DNA of 64,000 bases from Aphanomyces cochlioides. Its lineage: Eukaryota > Oomycota > Saprolegniomycetes > Saprolegniales > Verrucalvaceae. Numbering within the stretch: the stretch's first letter is position 1; each line of letters starts with the position of its first letter. Under the pieces are notes generated by a model, which had not been told where the DNA came from, made no database searches, and saw only the letters and a program-made list of their open reading frames with translations. The translations under genes were made by a program, and so were the position numbers. The stretch spans positions 124,001-188,000 of the forward strand of contig JAHQRK010000016.1 of assembly GCA_019828595.1 (NCBI GenBank). The letters run 5' to 3'. Shown here one piece after another: positions 24,201 to 36,046 of the stretch.

Positions 24201-27200
24201 TCGAATTTATATACAGCGGAGGAGCCCTTTTCTTAACAGACTGCATAGACGTATTTCTGCAGAAGAATTCGTTTCATATGAATTCAGTTGGTACATCAGG
24301 TGGAGCAGGTATTCTTTTTTTCTTTTCCAATCATGACAATACTCATTAGTTACGTTGAACAATGTCAGCGGTGACGTAAGAGAAAACTATTTTTCCCACA
24401 ATACTGCTGCATTTGTTGGAGGAGCGATCAGTGTGGCCGCATGCAACTCGATAACATTTCAGAGAAATTACTTTAGTTACAATGTGGCCACTAATGGAGG
24501 AGCTGTTGACGTTACAACGTCAAGTGCAATCCGGTTTTTGGGAGATGTTTTTGAGAGCAATAGTGCAGCTGAACTTGGAGGTGCATTGCACATCTATACG
24601 TGGAATTTTGGTACTTTTGATATGGTACATTTCTATAATAACTCTGCCAATTTGGGTGGTGCAATGTACTTGGATTCGTCATTGAGTATTAATATTACCA
24701 ACAGTATATTCCAGTATTGCTTTTGCATATTGGACGGAGGTAGCATCTTCATGACGAGAGCTACTGCTGTACTTGCCAGTGTCACTATCGACTCGGTATA
24801 ATAAAACCTGTTGACAATATTTGACACTTGCTACTTAGAGTATTGCCCAAAATAATGGAGGAGCAATAACTGTGAAAGCCCCAACTACAGTGTTCAGCCT
24901 ATGGAATATTACCATTTCAAATTGTAGTGCTCAAAAAGGAGGCGGTATTTTTATGATTGACTATGTCACACCACCAGGGACCATGAAAAATATATCCATT
25001 GTCAATGTCACAGCATCCTCTATGGGCGGAGCCGTTTATGGAGTACTTTCTCAGATGGATTTTATTGATTTTGTGGTATACAATGCTTCTTCAAAGAATG
25101 GTGGTGCAATAGCTCTGGAATCAAGTACTGGAAATTTTACTAATACAATTGTAACTCAATCAGTGGCTGTTATTAATGGCGGAGCTCTGTACGCAATTGT
25201 ATCTTTGCTTAAATGCACTTCCCTCCTTCTTTCAAACAACAATGCAATAAATTATGGCGGTAGCATATATTTATTTGATAGCACAATTGAAATTGCTAGT
25301 TCAAGCATTTCATCGTCCTCAGCAACATTGGGAGGCGGTGTGTATGCTTCATCCTCCGTCTTGAACCTACGTTCCTCGAATATCACCAACAATCGGGCCA
25401 AGACTGGCGGCGGTGTTTGTACTGATTTAAGTGATGTTGATATTGGAGACAGTAAATTTGACAGCAATTATGCTGCTGGTATGGGCGGTGCCGGTTCAAT
25501 CTCTTACAACTTCGTGCAAATTGTACGAACGAATTTCAACAATGGTCAAGCCAAGCAAGGTGGAGCGCTTGCTCTGAGTAACGTGCAAGGGTTTGTGATT
25601 GAAAGGTGTAATTTTACAAGGAACTCAGTCCATCCAGACATCCTAAGCAGTGCTATTCAACAAGGCGGTGCTCTAGTCGTGGATCAATTCGGTCAAAATT
25701 CGTCAATATCAAACTGCAACTTCAACGAAAATGTAGCTGGTATTGCCGAAGGAGGTGCTTTTTACGGCACTATGTCAGGTATGGCGGCAATCTATGAAAT
25801 ACTTTTTGAAAATATTACCTTTGCATCGAACCAAGGAGGCTCAGGCGGAGCTCTCTATCTAAATTCTGTCTCAACTCGCTTTCAAAACGTCAATTTTAAA
25901 TCCAATAACGCAATCGTTGGAGGGGGTGGAAGTGTTTTCTGGGTGGAAGTAGAGCCTATTGGATTACTAGGACAAACTTATGGAGGAAATACAGCTTCGT
26001 ACGGACCCAATTATGCTTCAATGCCTGATTCACTACTACCTGTATACACGCCTCGTCAGAGTCTCAGCCTGGGAGAAGCAAGTGGTCAAATCTTTCAAGG
26101 ATCTTTTCTTGTCTATATTGTGGTAACGGAGTAGAGTAGTTGAATATTTCACGCTCATTTTTGTAGGATAAATATCGTCAAACAGTCAAGACTGAGAACA
26201 ATACCATGGTGGCACTCGTGACATCAACATCTGGGGCGATTTTGATTGGAGCTACTTTAGTAACAGCGGTATCTGGAGTGTGCAATTTCAGGTCTGCTGG
26301 TGTCCAACTAACACCAGGTACGACATGAATGCTGTATTGAGTATGAATAATTTACAGGTCGAAATGTAACGATTTCTGTCTCATCACCACCTCTTGTTGC
26401 CCTCGAGGAAATCGTTATTCATGTACGCACTTGTATAACAGGCGAAATTATCCCTATGGGCATTCCGCAATGTGTTCCTTGTGCGTTCGGCAAATTCAGC
26501 TGGAATACCAGTGATACAGTTTGTCATGACTGTCCAGAGGGGGCTATTTGCAGAGGTGGCGATGCTATGGATGCCTTGGCAGGGTTTTGGAGACTATCAA
26601 ATTCCACAGGAGTGTGTAAAGACTCCAAGTATCCTTTTGACAACTGCAAATTTAATACATGTTTGGGATATAGCTGTGGAGGCTACAATCTGGCCAGCAG
26701 TGGGGCAAATGTTATTTTGGGAGGTCCAAACAACACAATTGCTCTTACTTTAGGCGAGGGCGACTCAGCTGTCTACAGCCCAAATGATATTCTAAGCGTT
26801 GTGGGGAAAAGTGTTGAAGTTGTAACTTCCACTAGTGGCCAACTATTCGTCAAAAGCGCAACAGACTTACCAACAGAAGGAAGCGTCGCAATTTACAGAC
26901 CGGGTGCAGAAGTTTGCGCTGAAGGATACAGGGGAAATCTATGTTTACAATGTGACCATGGGTAACTACTATTAAATGAATTAAGCAATGCTTACACTGA
27001 CCTAGTTATACAAGAAGCGGTAAGAGTAGTTGTGTAACATGTCCCTCCAACAATACGTTGACGATATTGGTACTCGTGGGGGGCATTATCGGCGCCATTT
27101 GTGTCGTGGTTGTATTAGTTAAGATGGCAATCAACAAAGCTAGAAAGAAAAGAAGCATCATGTCAACATTGTCTAAAATATTTACTTCCTTTCTCCAACT

Positions 27201-28523
27201 AATCATTCTTGCTGAATCATTTAATGTCAATTGGCCATCAGAGGTAGTGATTATGTTTGCTGCACAAGGACTTATTGCAAAACCTGGAGATAAAATGATA
27301 TCAATTGCCTGCCTACTAGATTACTACAAGGGTGGATTATCAGCCTTGAGTAATTACTACTCGGAACTTATACTGTACCTCTGTTTGCCGATAGGGGCTC
27401 TTCTTTTCCCTTCCATTTACTGGTTCGCCAGATTTTACACTATTCAGCGACAGCAGAATACGACAAACTGGCCGGAATCAATCCAAGGCAATAACATGGT
27501 TTCCGATAAAGACGTATCTAGCCTGTTCGAGAAGCTAGGTGAAAATCCAAGCGAAAAGGTGCTAGAAGATCTACGAACTCAAATGGCAGGGGCTTCTCAC
27601 ACCGTTGATCAAGTTAAACTTGCTTACCTTAAAGCAGTGAAATCTGAAATTCAAGGCAAATTCACTCTAAGCGTCATTGTTATTGTGTTCCTTATTCATC
27701 CAAGCTTGACGGAGAAGCTATTTGAAATGTTTGCTTGTACCCAACTAGGCTCAGACAATCAAGGCAATGCTTTGTATTTTCTCAATCCTGATTTAGACGT
27801 CCAATGTTATACAGACTCACATTATCGATGGATGTATTATGTCGGCGCACCAGGTCTTCTCGGATTTTCATTTGGCGTTCCAGTAATGGCATTATGTATA
27901 TTATACTCGAAACGTAGTCAACTTGAAACGATGAAAACAAAGCTAGAACTTGGTTTCATGTACATGGGCTTCAAGCCCCAATACTATTATTGGGAAATCT
28001 GGTACGCACCATGTACTGAACACTATGATTTATGACATTACAGGGTTATGATGCGGAAAAATATCGTATCATTCATATCAGTGTTCTTGAAACCCTCTGG
28101 TACAGGTCCTCAAGCTCTAGCAGCCACTGTGTTGGTGTTTTTCGCATATCATCTTCAGATGGATCGGTCTCCATATGAAGACGAACGAGTTAATCGACTT
28201 GAACAGTTGTCTCTTCTTACGTCACTACTCACACTTTTTTGTGCTCTCTTCTTGTACCAAGTTGAAGTAGTTGGCACTTGGCGGGGATTGTTTGGGGTGC
28301 GTTAATATGCTGGACTTAAATAGTTTTACGGAATACGTAGGTTTTGGTAATTGTTGGGAATGGGTTCTTCGTCTTGAGTTTTACAAAACTAATGCTAGTT
28401 GAATTGAAAGACCGCGCGTCAAGAACAATTAAGACGATCACTACTTCATTACGAGGCATGAAATCCCCCTCCAGGAAGATCTTTCCAACCCATAAGCGCT
28501 CTAGATCCTTTGGAGGGTCTTGA
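15273..28523 (+). CDS. Giant CUB/EGF/LamG/beta-helix multi-pass membrane protein
   Basis: Fifteen exons with canonical GT-AG introns of 36-73 nt join without a stop to 12621 nt, a predicted 4206 residues. Exons: 15273-15882, 15948-16161, 16204-16718, 16756-17547, 17588-17962, 18036-18951, 18990-23451, 23489-24308, 24350-24795, 24839-26122, 26167-26317, 26358-26961, 27006-28001, 28044-28296, 28341-28523. Order: signal peptide (VPLWLATLAW); CUB domains near residues 24-205, 225-330, 1572-1690 and 2234-2360; EGF-like Cys clusters near 333 and 1540; laminin-G-like sandwiches near 566, 1288 and 1861; a parallel beta-helix with GGA repeats near 2550-3470; a Cys-rich CVPCAFGKFSW module near 3562; then about seven membrane helices. 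This suggests a surface adhesin or sensor with a receptor-like tail. Ligand and signalling partner are unknown. Confidence 0.85.
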
Positions 28524-29105
28524 AGCCGTCAAGTTTTTGTCGAGGTAGATTCAACTTTCTGTCTTCGATGACCTCATGGCACGGCTAGAATGATCTGTTA
28601 TTTGCTCGAACCTCGAAAGTGCCAGTCGATTCAAAACCTAATACTCCAGGCCACAGTGAAGACTCTCTACAAGCTATTAATCTACACCACGTAAGCGAAG
28701 CAGTATTGGTAATGAAGTCAGTACGTGACATGAGATCTAAATTCAGTGAAAATACTTCAAAAGAGCTAGCACTATCATCACATAAATAACGAGAGTACCA
28801 GTCATGATCCACTGTAGTTACAATTTACATTTTTTTATGTTGAAGCTTGGTTGGAACACAATCTTGCAAATGTTGAACAGATTCAATTACACGTCAGAAC
28901 CTTTTACGATCCTGACGTACCAGTTGAGCGATGCCACACATTACTTCAAATTGAAAAGTGAGTGTGAGTCTACATGATCCAGTCAAGTGAGCTGACATTG
29001 ACAAACGTTACTTCTATAATTAGTTTTTTGTAGATGAGCCCACGTTACGTTATAAGAACCGCTCGAGTGGAAGTTACATAACTGCATTGATGTCAAAGGA
29101 GAAAC
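28524..29105. other. Intergenic region
   Basis: About 580 bases between the giant receptor gene and the SAM-TIR-ARM gene. No gene or repeat was recognised. An A-rich sequence (AAAGGAGAAACATGG) surrounds the downstream start. Confidence 0.5.
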
Positions 29106-31205
29106 ATGGGCGCTGGTCAGTTCAAGGAAGCCACCTCAGCAGAAGTTGGTCATGCTGTAACCAATATTGGAGCCGCCTATGCAGTGTACGAAGCCAGAAT
29201 AATTGCTAATGGGATTGGTGGTGACGTACTTGCCGACCTTGAAATCGATCAACTAGACCAACTTTATGCCACAATTGGAGTCATTAACTCCATTCACCAG
29301 TCAAAACTGACGCATCTTTTTCGACACCACCGCCCATCTGTGCTTCAGCGCTCTCTAAATGAAGCCAAACGGCTGGATAAATCATTCAATTCGTTCAAGT
29401 CAAAGCCTTTCGACTGCTTCTTAAGCCATGACTGGGGCAAGGACTCTGATGGGCGTGAAAATCATGCACGTGTTGCTAAGGTCAACTCTTTTTTGAAATC
29501 TCAGTGAGCATTTTGGGGTCTTTGTCGTATTAATCGTAAATAGGGGTATTCGCACTTGGTTTGATGAAGAACAAATGGAAGGCAACATTGTGAAGGCCAT
29601 GGCCAAAGGCATTGAGGACTCTGCAGTCGTTGTAGTCTTTATAACAGACCGATACCAGGACAAAGTGAATGGGGACAATACCAATGACAATTGCCAGCTC
29701 GAATTTAACATGGCACAATGCACGCAAACACCATCGCACATGCTACCTGTGCTAATGGATCCTCATATGAAAACATTAACCAACTGGTTTGGCCAGCTCA
29801 AAATGGTGATTCAATTCTCAGGCGAGTCTTTTGACCAGAATGATAGGTGCTTGGACGTCATTTGTACGTGGATTTGACAATGGATGGTGACGGATTCGGC
29901 CAAGGCTGTCAACATCTTTACCTACGTCTTGAGGCTCTTCTTAGTCGTAGCTCGGCGAACAGCTCACCGCGTGGACCACTTCCACTTCGGATCTTGGACG
30001 CTGATGGTTCAGTTCCGGAGATTGTATCTGTTGTGGCTGAAGCAGTACCTGAGGTTGCTGAAATAGCACCTGTAGCAGGAGTGACCCCATATGATGCTGC
30101 TGAAATACGACATTTTTCTTGGTTGGAAGCATGGATCAATGCTCCAAAAGATATTGACCAGCAAGATGAAGCTCTGCAGAACTTATTGCAATATTTGGAG
30201 CCTCCGGTTTCTTCAGATGTGATTTCAATTTTCCCATACGAGGCGCTCATTAGTGCTATGTCTGTGGATGGGTTGAAAGACTCAGCGATAGCTGTTTGTG
30301 CAGCACTGATTGACAATCCAGACTCGATTTCTCACTTTCTGAAAATACCTTCGTTTACTGACACTCTGCTGTCTCTTTTGAAATGTGAAGAGACTCGTGA
30401 AAATGTTTTAATTCTTTTGTGCAATCTGACGTTTGATTTATCAACCGCTGAGAACCTTGTGACAGTAATACCATCTCTTTTCGCGATTCCTGGACCACTT
30501 CCAAGTAATGTATTTGAAACTTTGGCTAATTTAGCAGCAGTTCCATCTGCACAACATTTAATTGTTGACTTTATTCCCGAGATTCTGAAGTATATTCATT
30601 TTGAACCAACTCAGCGTCTTTTGCACAACTTGTCCGGTGATATTACTTGCACGTCTGCTCTTCTTAATCACAAAATATACGACCTCCTCCGTGAAATCGA
30701 CAACCAAGTAGCTTTGAACCTTATTTTGAGCATTTGCCACCACGATGAAGGCTTAAAAGCATTGGCTGTTGACTCCAAATGGCTAAAATGTTTACAATCA
30801 CTTGGTTCTGATTCTGTCAGTTTTCGCCTTATGGCTCATCTTAGTGTAGATTACGTTTCAGCTTTCGCTGATAAGCAGGACTCTTGGATATCATTGTGGT
30901 GTCATGGTCTTGCTGAACCCCGATGCATCGAGTCTGCATTAATCATCCTATGTAATGTATCAAATGAAAAATCGTGGTGGCCTCTCATCGAAGTCCATGC
31001 TGACGACATTGTTCACTTTGGATGCCAATCAACGCAATACCAAGGCAGAACCCTGAAAATACTTGCTAATATGCTACCTCTCGAGTCTACAAAGAAAAGA
31101 ATGCAGCAATTACAACCAACGTTAATGCATTTGTCAAGCACTGATGATTTTGAAACTCGGGAAATTGCTCAGTACATTGCTGTTGCTATCGCAGATAATA
31201 CGTAA
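29106..31205 (+). CDS. SAM-TIR-armadillo protein, SARM1-like domains in permuted order
   Basis: Three exons (29106-29503, 29544-29863, 29905-31205) sum to 2019 nt, 672 residues. Residues about 8-72 look like a SAM domain (AAYAVYEARIIANGIGGDV, LYATIGVINSIHQSKLTHLF). Residues about 98-235 are a TIR domain: PFDCFLSHDWGKDSDG, a BB-loop-like RTWFDEEQMEGN, SAVVVVFITDRY, and CQLEF, whose Glu186 lies where TIR NADases keep their catalytic Glu. From about residue 270 to the end are armadillo-like helices (NVLILLCNLTFDLS, ESALIILCNVSN, KILANMLPL). Animal SARM1 is ARM-SAM-SAM-TIR and cleaves NAD+. The same parts occur here in the order SAM-TIR-ARM. NADase activity and cell-death or immune roles are inferred. 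Confidence 0.85.
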
Positions 31206-31350
31206 TAAGCTAAAGATGTATGCAGATTCGCTTTCAAGATATCATGCCAAGAGCGACTCTATCTAAATTCAAACTCTCAAACTGGTTCTCTATGTTGTAA
31301 CCTCAAGTGGTCATCCCTGCTTAGGATTAAGCATGCGAACCAATGACGCG

Positions 31351-31424
31351 AATCAATACTTCACATCACGGGCACATTTTAGTCTTCCATTCCTAAAACG
31401 TGCCCGTGATGAGAAGTATTGATT
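31351..31424. repeat. 32-bp near-perfect inverted repeat between convergent genes
   Basis: Left arm 31351-31382 and right arm 31393-31424 pair over 32 positions with two mismatches, around a 10-nt loop at 31383-31392. The core GATGTGA-like/CACGGGCAC segment is GC-rich and the ends are AT-rich. It lies between the stop codons of the SAM-TIR-ARM gene (31205, plus) and the YeeE gene (31501, minus). Transcripts from either side could fold into the same long hairpin. It could be a bidirectional 3'-end element, a foldback element or a small-RNA source. Confidence 0.85.
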
Positions 31425-31500
31425 AGCTTTTGAGACAACATAGAAGCTCATATTCTTTAGAGATTTAGAAGTTTATATTTAAGCACATTTGCTGAAACGC

Positions 31501-32665
31501 TTAAAATATGAAGGCAGTGCCGATTGCACCGATGAAAATACTTGGCAATACTAACATCGATGAAACCATAAGCAGCGCCACGCCGGACAATCCATGCCCC
31601 GAAGTGCAACCGCCAGCGATGCTCGCACCCAAGCCAATCAAGGTTCCACCGACCACGGAAGCGGCAGGAGTTGGTATGGGGCCCAGAGGGGTAGCAGGAG
31701 ATGTGGCGTAAGCTAGCGCCGAGCCAGCAATTGTACCAAGAGCGAAGAATAGGACGGAGAGATCTGAAATCAAAGGTATTTGTAGACAACCGAGGGAGCA
31801 TCCAAATATGTGACCGAGTTTGTCCTTGGTATGACCAATCATGATTTTGTATGACGCAGAGATCCCCAGGGATCGACTGAGTGCCATAGCTAGAGGAAAT
31901 TGCACACTTCCGACGACTATTCCAGAAATAGTTGGGAGCCATGATGTGCCATTAAGCTTTTCTGGGATCGCAAGCTCCATGATCACCGATGTTCCGACAA
32001 CCATACATCCCAACAAGGCATGAATAGGCCATGACGGGGAGAAAGTTGAGCTCACACGGGTTTTCTCCTCTTGCCAACTCTGAATCTAAAATAAATCATT
32101 AGCCGCTTGCTTACGTTGAGCAACTTACCCATGGCTTGACAATGCCTGCAACGATATTCCCGACCAAAACCCCACCAAACACGACAGGTGATGATGGGAT
32201 TTGGGCTCCAAGTTGTACGTATACCGAGCCAGGGCAGGATCCCGATATTGTCATGCCAGAGCCAAGGATCAATCCGCCAGTGATCAAAACTGCGGCATGG
32301 CTTGGATCGCTCGCGCGCTTGGTGCGCATGGCGTCAAAAGTTTGAGGTTGAATGGCTCGGAAAATCGACTTGGACACCATCGAAGTGCCCAATGCAGCGA
32401 GGAACATTTTCATCATTGTGAATTGATGAAAAGTCATTTGATCTTGAATCACATGGGGCAAGTGAACTTGGCCCTACATTGGGTAGTTTAAGTAAGGTGA
32501 TTTCATCGAGATTTAAACCTTGTTCATGGCATAGCCGAATACAGCTCCAGAGGATATCATCATGGCGAGTGCAGACGGAGTCTTCCAAGTTCTAGGAGGC
32601 GCTCCACTTAATGGTTGTGTGCTCATTTGAGTGTTGAAGAGAAGATTTTGAAATGAAGAAGCCAT
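31501..32665 (-). CDS. YeeE/YedE-family thiosulfate/sulfur-compound transporter
   Basis: Three exons (32665-32519, 32473-32129, 32085-31501) sum to 1077 nt, 358 residues. An alternative in-frame ATG at 32626 gives 345. The protein is strongly hydrophobic with two related halves, as in YeeE/YedE transporters. Each half has a signature loop with the functional Cys: SGSCPGSVYVQLG in the first and AGGCTSGHGLSG in the second. Bacterial YeeE imports thiosulfate through an hourglass of such cysteines. Both introns are phase 0 and about 43-45 nt, so the gene is fully eukaryotic in structure although the family is mainly prokaryotic. Membrane location (plasma membrane or vacuole) is not shown by the sequence. 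Confidence 0.88.
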
Positions 32666-34129
32666 TGAGAGACTCTCTCCAAGTTGTGATGACTAAAAAT
32701 GCTACTGTATACGATTTCTAACGGAAGTACTCGTCTTATCCATTGCAGAGCAAAATATCACCCCAAGCCAGTTATGTCTAATTTGTCGAGCACGGTTTCT
32801 ACACCATCTTAAGCTGGAAGAACAGTAGTTTCTAGAGCTTTCTTGGCCGCGAGATTTCAATGAATCAAGTGTCTTTTGTGTTGATTATTAGTCCTTCTTG
32901 TATTGCCGATTCGAATGCTGGACAACAAAAGAGTTATCAACTTCGCGACATGGAGAATGTGGTGAGACATACAGAACAACGTCGTGCGTTTGGTTTGACG
33001 AGATGGATGATGGATGCTCCACTCTAAAATCAGAGAAGGGAATCTGCGCTTTTAGTAATCGGCGATCGACTGTCGTAAACGGAACCATCCCCCGCGAGAA
33101 TTTGACGTTGACTGAACAAAATGGTCAGCCTTCCACGTTTTAACAAGCTCAAGTCAGGGGATAATATCGTAGGTTTAGTTGTAATTCCTTTTGGCTTGTT
33201 TACTACCCGCCACGGTCTCGGCAAATCTCTACTTTGGACATTTCATGCGTGAAACCAATGGGTTTGCATTTTGATCTCGCACCGTGGATATGAATCTGGC
33301 TGAATCCTTTTGTAGCGTGGTTCCAGGTTAAAATGATGGGTGCCCCTTGTCATGCTTACTAATAATGCTAGGTACCAGTAGTCAACAAAACATTCCACCA
33401 TTCTTGTGTCACATTGATTATGGCCTCTTTCAAGTATCATTCTCATCACAATCACATCCAGGAATGGCCAATCTAATTACAGATTTGGACTGTATCATCA
33501 TGAAAAAATGAAGACGACAGGCGAGAATGCACCTCATGACCTTTCAGCGTGCTTCATTACTGAACAGCAATATTCTGAATATTATCGGTTGACTAACTCA
33601 AAATATTGATTTCTTCACGCCCCCTGTCATTGACAATCTGTCGAAACGCTGGGTGTAAGATGAATATGGCTGCGTTTGAACGTCACCTGCATGCGTGGTT
33701 GTTGTAAAAAGATCATGAATGCAGAAACGGAAAGTCGCAGACACAAGGACACTCGACACTTGAATCCAAGCTGGGAGAGGTAAAATACAAACCACTTGAA
33801 GGTGCAAACCGTGATTCGTAGAACTAATATATTTAAATGGTATATTGTGCTTTTTCGAATCGATTCCGAATCGAACGGGCTTCTCTGATTGGCTAGAATT
33901 AAAAATTAAAATTATTCAGCCAATCAGAATCGATCAGCCACCTCACTCACGCAAAACACACACTGACACACACCACTTCAGTATTATGAGATCGATTTGA
34001 AAGACTGACAAGGTAGTTCGAGCTATTATCCTGTCAGAGAGATGAAGTGCAAACGTGTCCTGCTCGCTAACGGCGCATAAGAAGCCTTTTCAACTAGTAT
34101 CGAGAATATGGAAGACATGAATTTCTCGT
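32666..34129. other. Gene-poor stretch of about 1.46 kb
   Basis: No convincing gene. It separates the YeeE gene, whose 5' end faces it, from the 3' end of the LRR gene. Around 33885-33927 there is an 11-bp dyad containing ATTGG/CCAAT on both sides. The surrounding ORFs lack motifs and have mixed composition. Promoter elements of the YeeE gene are expected near the left end, but none is clear. Confidence 0.5.
33884..33928. repeat. CCAAT-containing inverted repeat
   Basis: TCTGATTGGCT at 33884-33894 is the exact reverse complement of AGCCAATCAGA at 33918-33928, across a 23-nt AT-rich spacer. CCAAT motifs are bound by NF-Y type factors, so this could be a regulatory dyad. It could equally be the end of a small foldback element. 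Confidence 0.6.
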
Positions 34130-35957
34130 TTAACACGTTACAGCGAAATTGTCTCTTTCGTCACTTTGACGGGCTTGCGAGCTTCCTTTGTCGATAGAAA
34201 AGCTTTGAAGTCCTACGAGTACCAAACAAATAGCTACCGCCATTGACATCTCAAGTACCTTATCCTTGATAGAATATTTCTTGGCCAAGGTAGTGTTATC
34301 CGATGTATCGTTCTGCAGTTGATCTTTCTGTTTGTACGAAAATACCGTAACCGAGTCCTAAATTGATCATTATGGCGTGGCATTTCCGTGACTTACTCTT
34401 GCAATCGGGCCAGGGGCTCGAAGTTGTTTACTAACTAATTCTTGCTTGCTTGACTTCAGCTTTTCCAAATGATACCCACGTTGTGAGTACACATGCATTT
34501 TCTTTTTCAGTTCCTGTGTGAAATTCCTCAATTGAAGCTGTTTACTAAAAATGTTCATACCTCGTTGGGTTCCCCAAGAAGTTTTTTCTGAAGGACTTGA
34601 GCTTTCTTGAAGTACATGTCTGCACGTTTCTGCAGCTCCATTTCAGCTAGTGGTGACCAGCAGAACGGAATCTTTTCTGGTCCGACAGAGTGATTTGTCA
34701 TGGCCTACGTTTGTGACAATCAAGTCAAAAATCTGCAAGTCGCACCTGGGCTAATGCATTCCAGGTGATGAGTTGGCGAGGTTTTCCATCCTTTTCGCCT
34801 GGTTCCGGCCCGATCGTCTTTGATAAAAGAAGTAGCAGGTCAGATGCATCATATTCCTCATGAATATGCTGATCATTCCAAATAAGTTCTTGGCCTTGAT
34901 CAAGCATTTCCGATATGAGACTGGAAAATTGAGAAACTAGAATTCCACTTGAAGAGTTTTAGCGTCGACGAAGAGAGAGGAAACTTCTTACCCCAATTTC
35001 TTTGTGTCGAGAGATGCAAAAGTCTTGCGTAGGTGATATAAAACCCATTCATCCATGCCAGTCGCACTTGCTAGCGCGTTGATATTATTGCTGCGTTTAA
35101 TAGCCGAGTCCAGAGCGTCGGGCAGTTGGTGCGGAAGTTCGTATTGCTTTGAGAGTTCTCGATCACTTTGCTCCTAGACACAAGGTTTGTCAAGACGTGC
35201 TTTAAACGAACTACTTTTCTTTCGCGCTCGATATGCTCAACTTCTTTCAAAAGCATTTTTACTGTGCCCGACAGAGGCGCGTACCTTTCGGTCGGGCCTG
35301 ACTCACGCTTACGACCATGATGATTTGACAATGTCTTGATAGACAAACTAGTCAAACTAGGAAGAAAATCTGCGTGTTCCTTAAAGTACCTCTTGGCTCT
35401 TAGTCTCTCCTCGGGAGTCACAACATGGCGGTCAAATATTTGTAGAGACGGAATAGCCGCGATTACATGGAGTCGATACTTGTCTTCCTCAGCCAAAGGA
35501 TTGCCAAACAAGTCTATGCCAATCTGTTTAATCGCAGCAGCTGAACAATTCTTTACCGATATCTTCCAAATGGAGAAGCTTTGAAAGCTGGCGCAGTGTT
35601 GCGTGCAAATCATGTAGACGATTGTTAAACAGACGCAGCTCTCGCAGAAAGGTAAAATGGCGAAGTGAGTCTTGCAGGGTTGAGATACGATTGTTTTGAA
35701 GATACAAGCATTTGATGCGAAAGCAGGTGTCAAGGGCTGTAATTTCTTTGATCTAACAGCCAAAGTTTTCATCAGCACTTGAAGGCAGACAAGAACATTA
35801 CATTGTTATCGTTGAGCCACAATACTTCGAGAGAAACGAACGCCTCAAAGTTGCCAATAACGTCGATGTTGCGGTGCGACATCACCAACTCCGTGCAAGC
35901 CTTCACATACTTTTCATTGCACACAGCAAGCTCCTTATGTGGCTCCGACACATTCAT
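34130..35957 (-). CDS. Leucine-rich-repeat protein (LRRC72-like) with C-terminal membrane segment
   Basis: Eight exons (35957-35802, 35752-35557, 35513-35215, 35173-34992, 34920-34746, 34704-34561, 34513-34397, 34357-34130) sum to 1497 nt, 498 residues. The N-terminal third has LRRs typical of ciliary LRR proteins: LEVLWLNDNN, IKCLYLQNNRISTLQ, LRELRLFNNRLHDL, and DLFGNPLAEEDKYRL with an LRR cap (IPSLQIFDRHVVTPEER). This resembles LRRC72-type proteins, so a flagellar role is possible. The middle is helical and acidic (EEYDASDLLLLLSKTIG). Near the C-terminus is one hydrophobic stretch (MAVAICLVLVGLQSF) in the last exon, added by a clean GTAAGT donor. Without that splice the protein would end at 34370. 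Which isoform is real cannot be told here. Confidence 0.72.
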
Positions 35958-36046
35958 GCTAAGTTTATGACCGTTTCTAAATGCGCTAATACAGTTTCGC
36001 CTCCAGTTTCAACGACAATATCAATGTCATTATTACGTCGCTAGCC

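Noticed and set aside
29918..30316. Minus-strand ORF over the ARM part of the SAM-TIR-ARM gene.
   Set aside because: It is Ser/Ala-rich antisense shadow with no motif, while the plus strand continues a clean exon.
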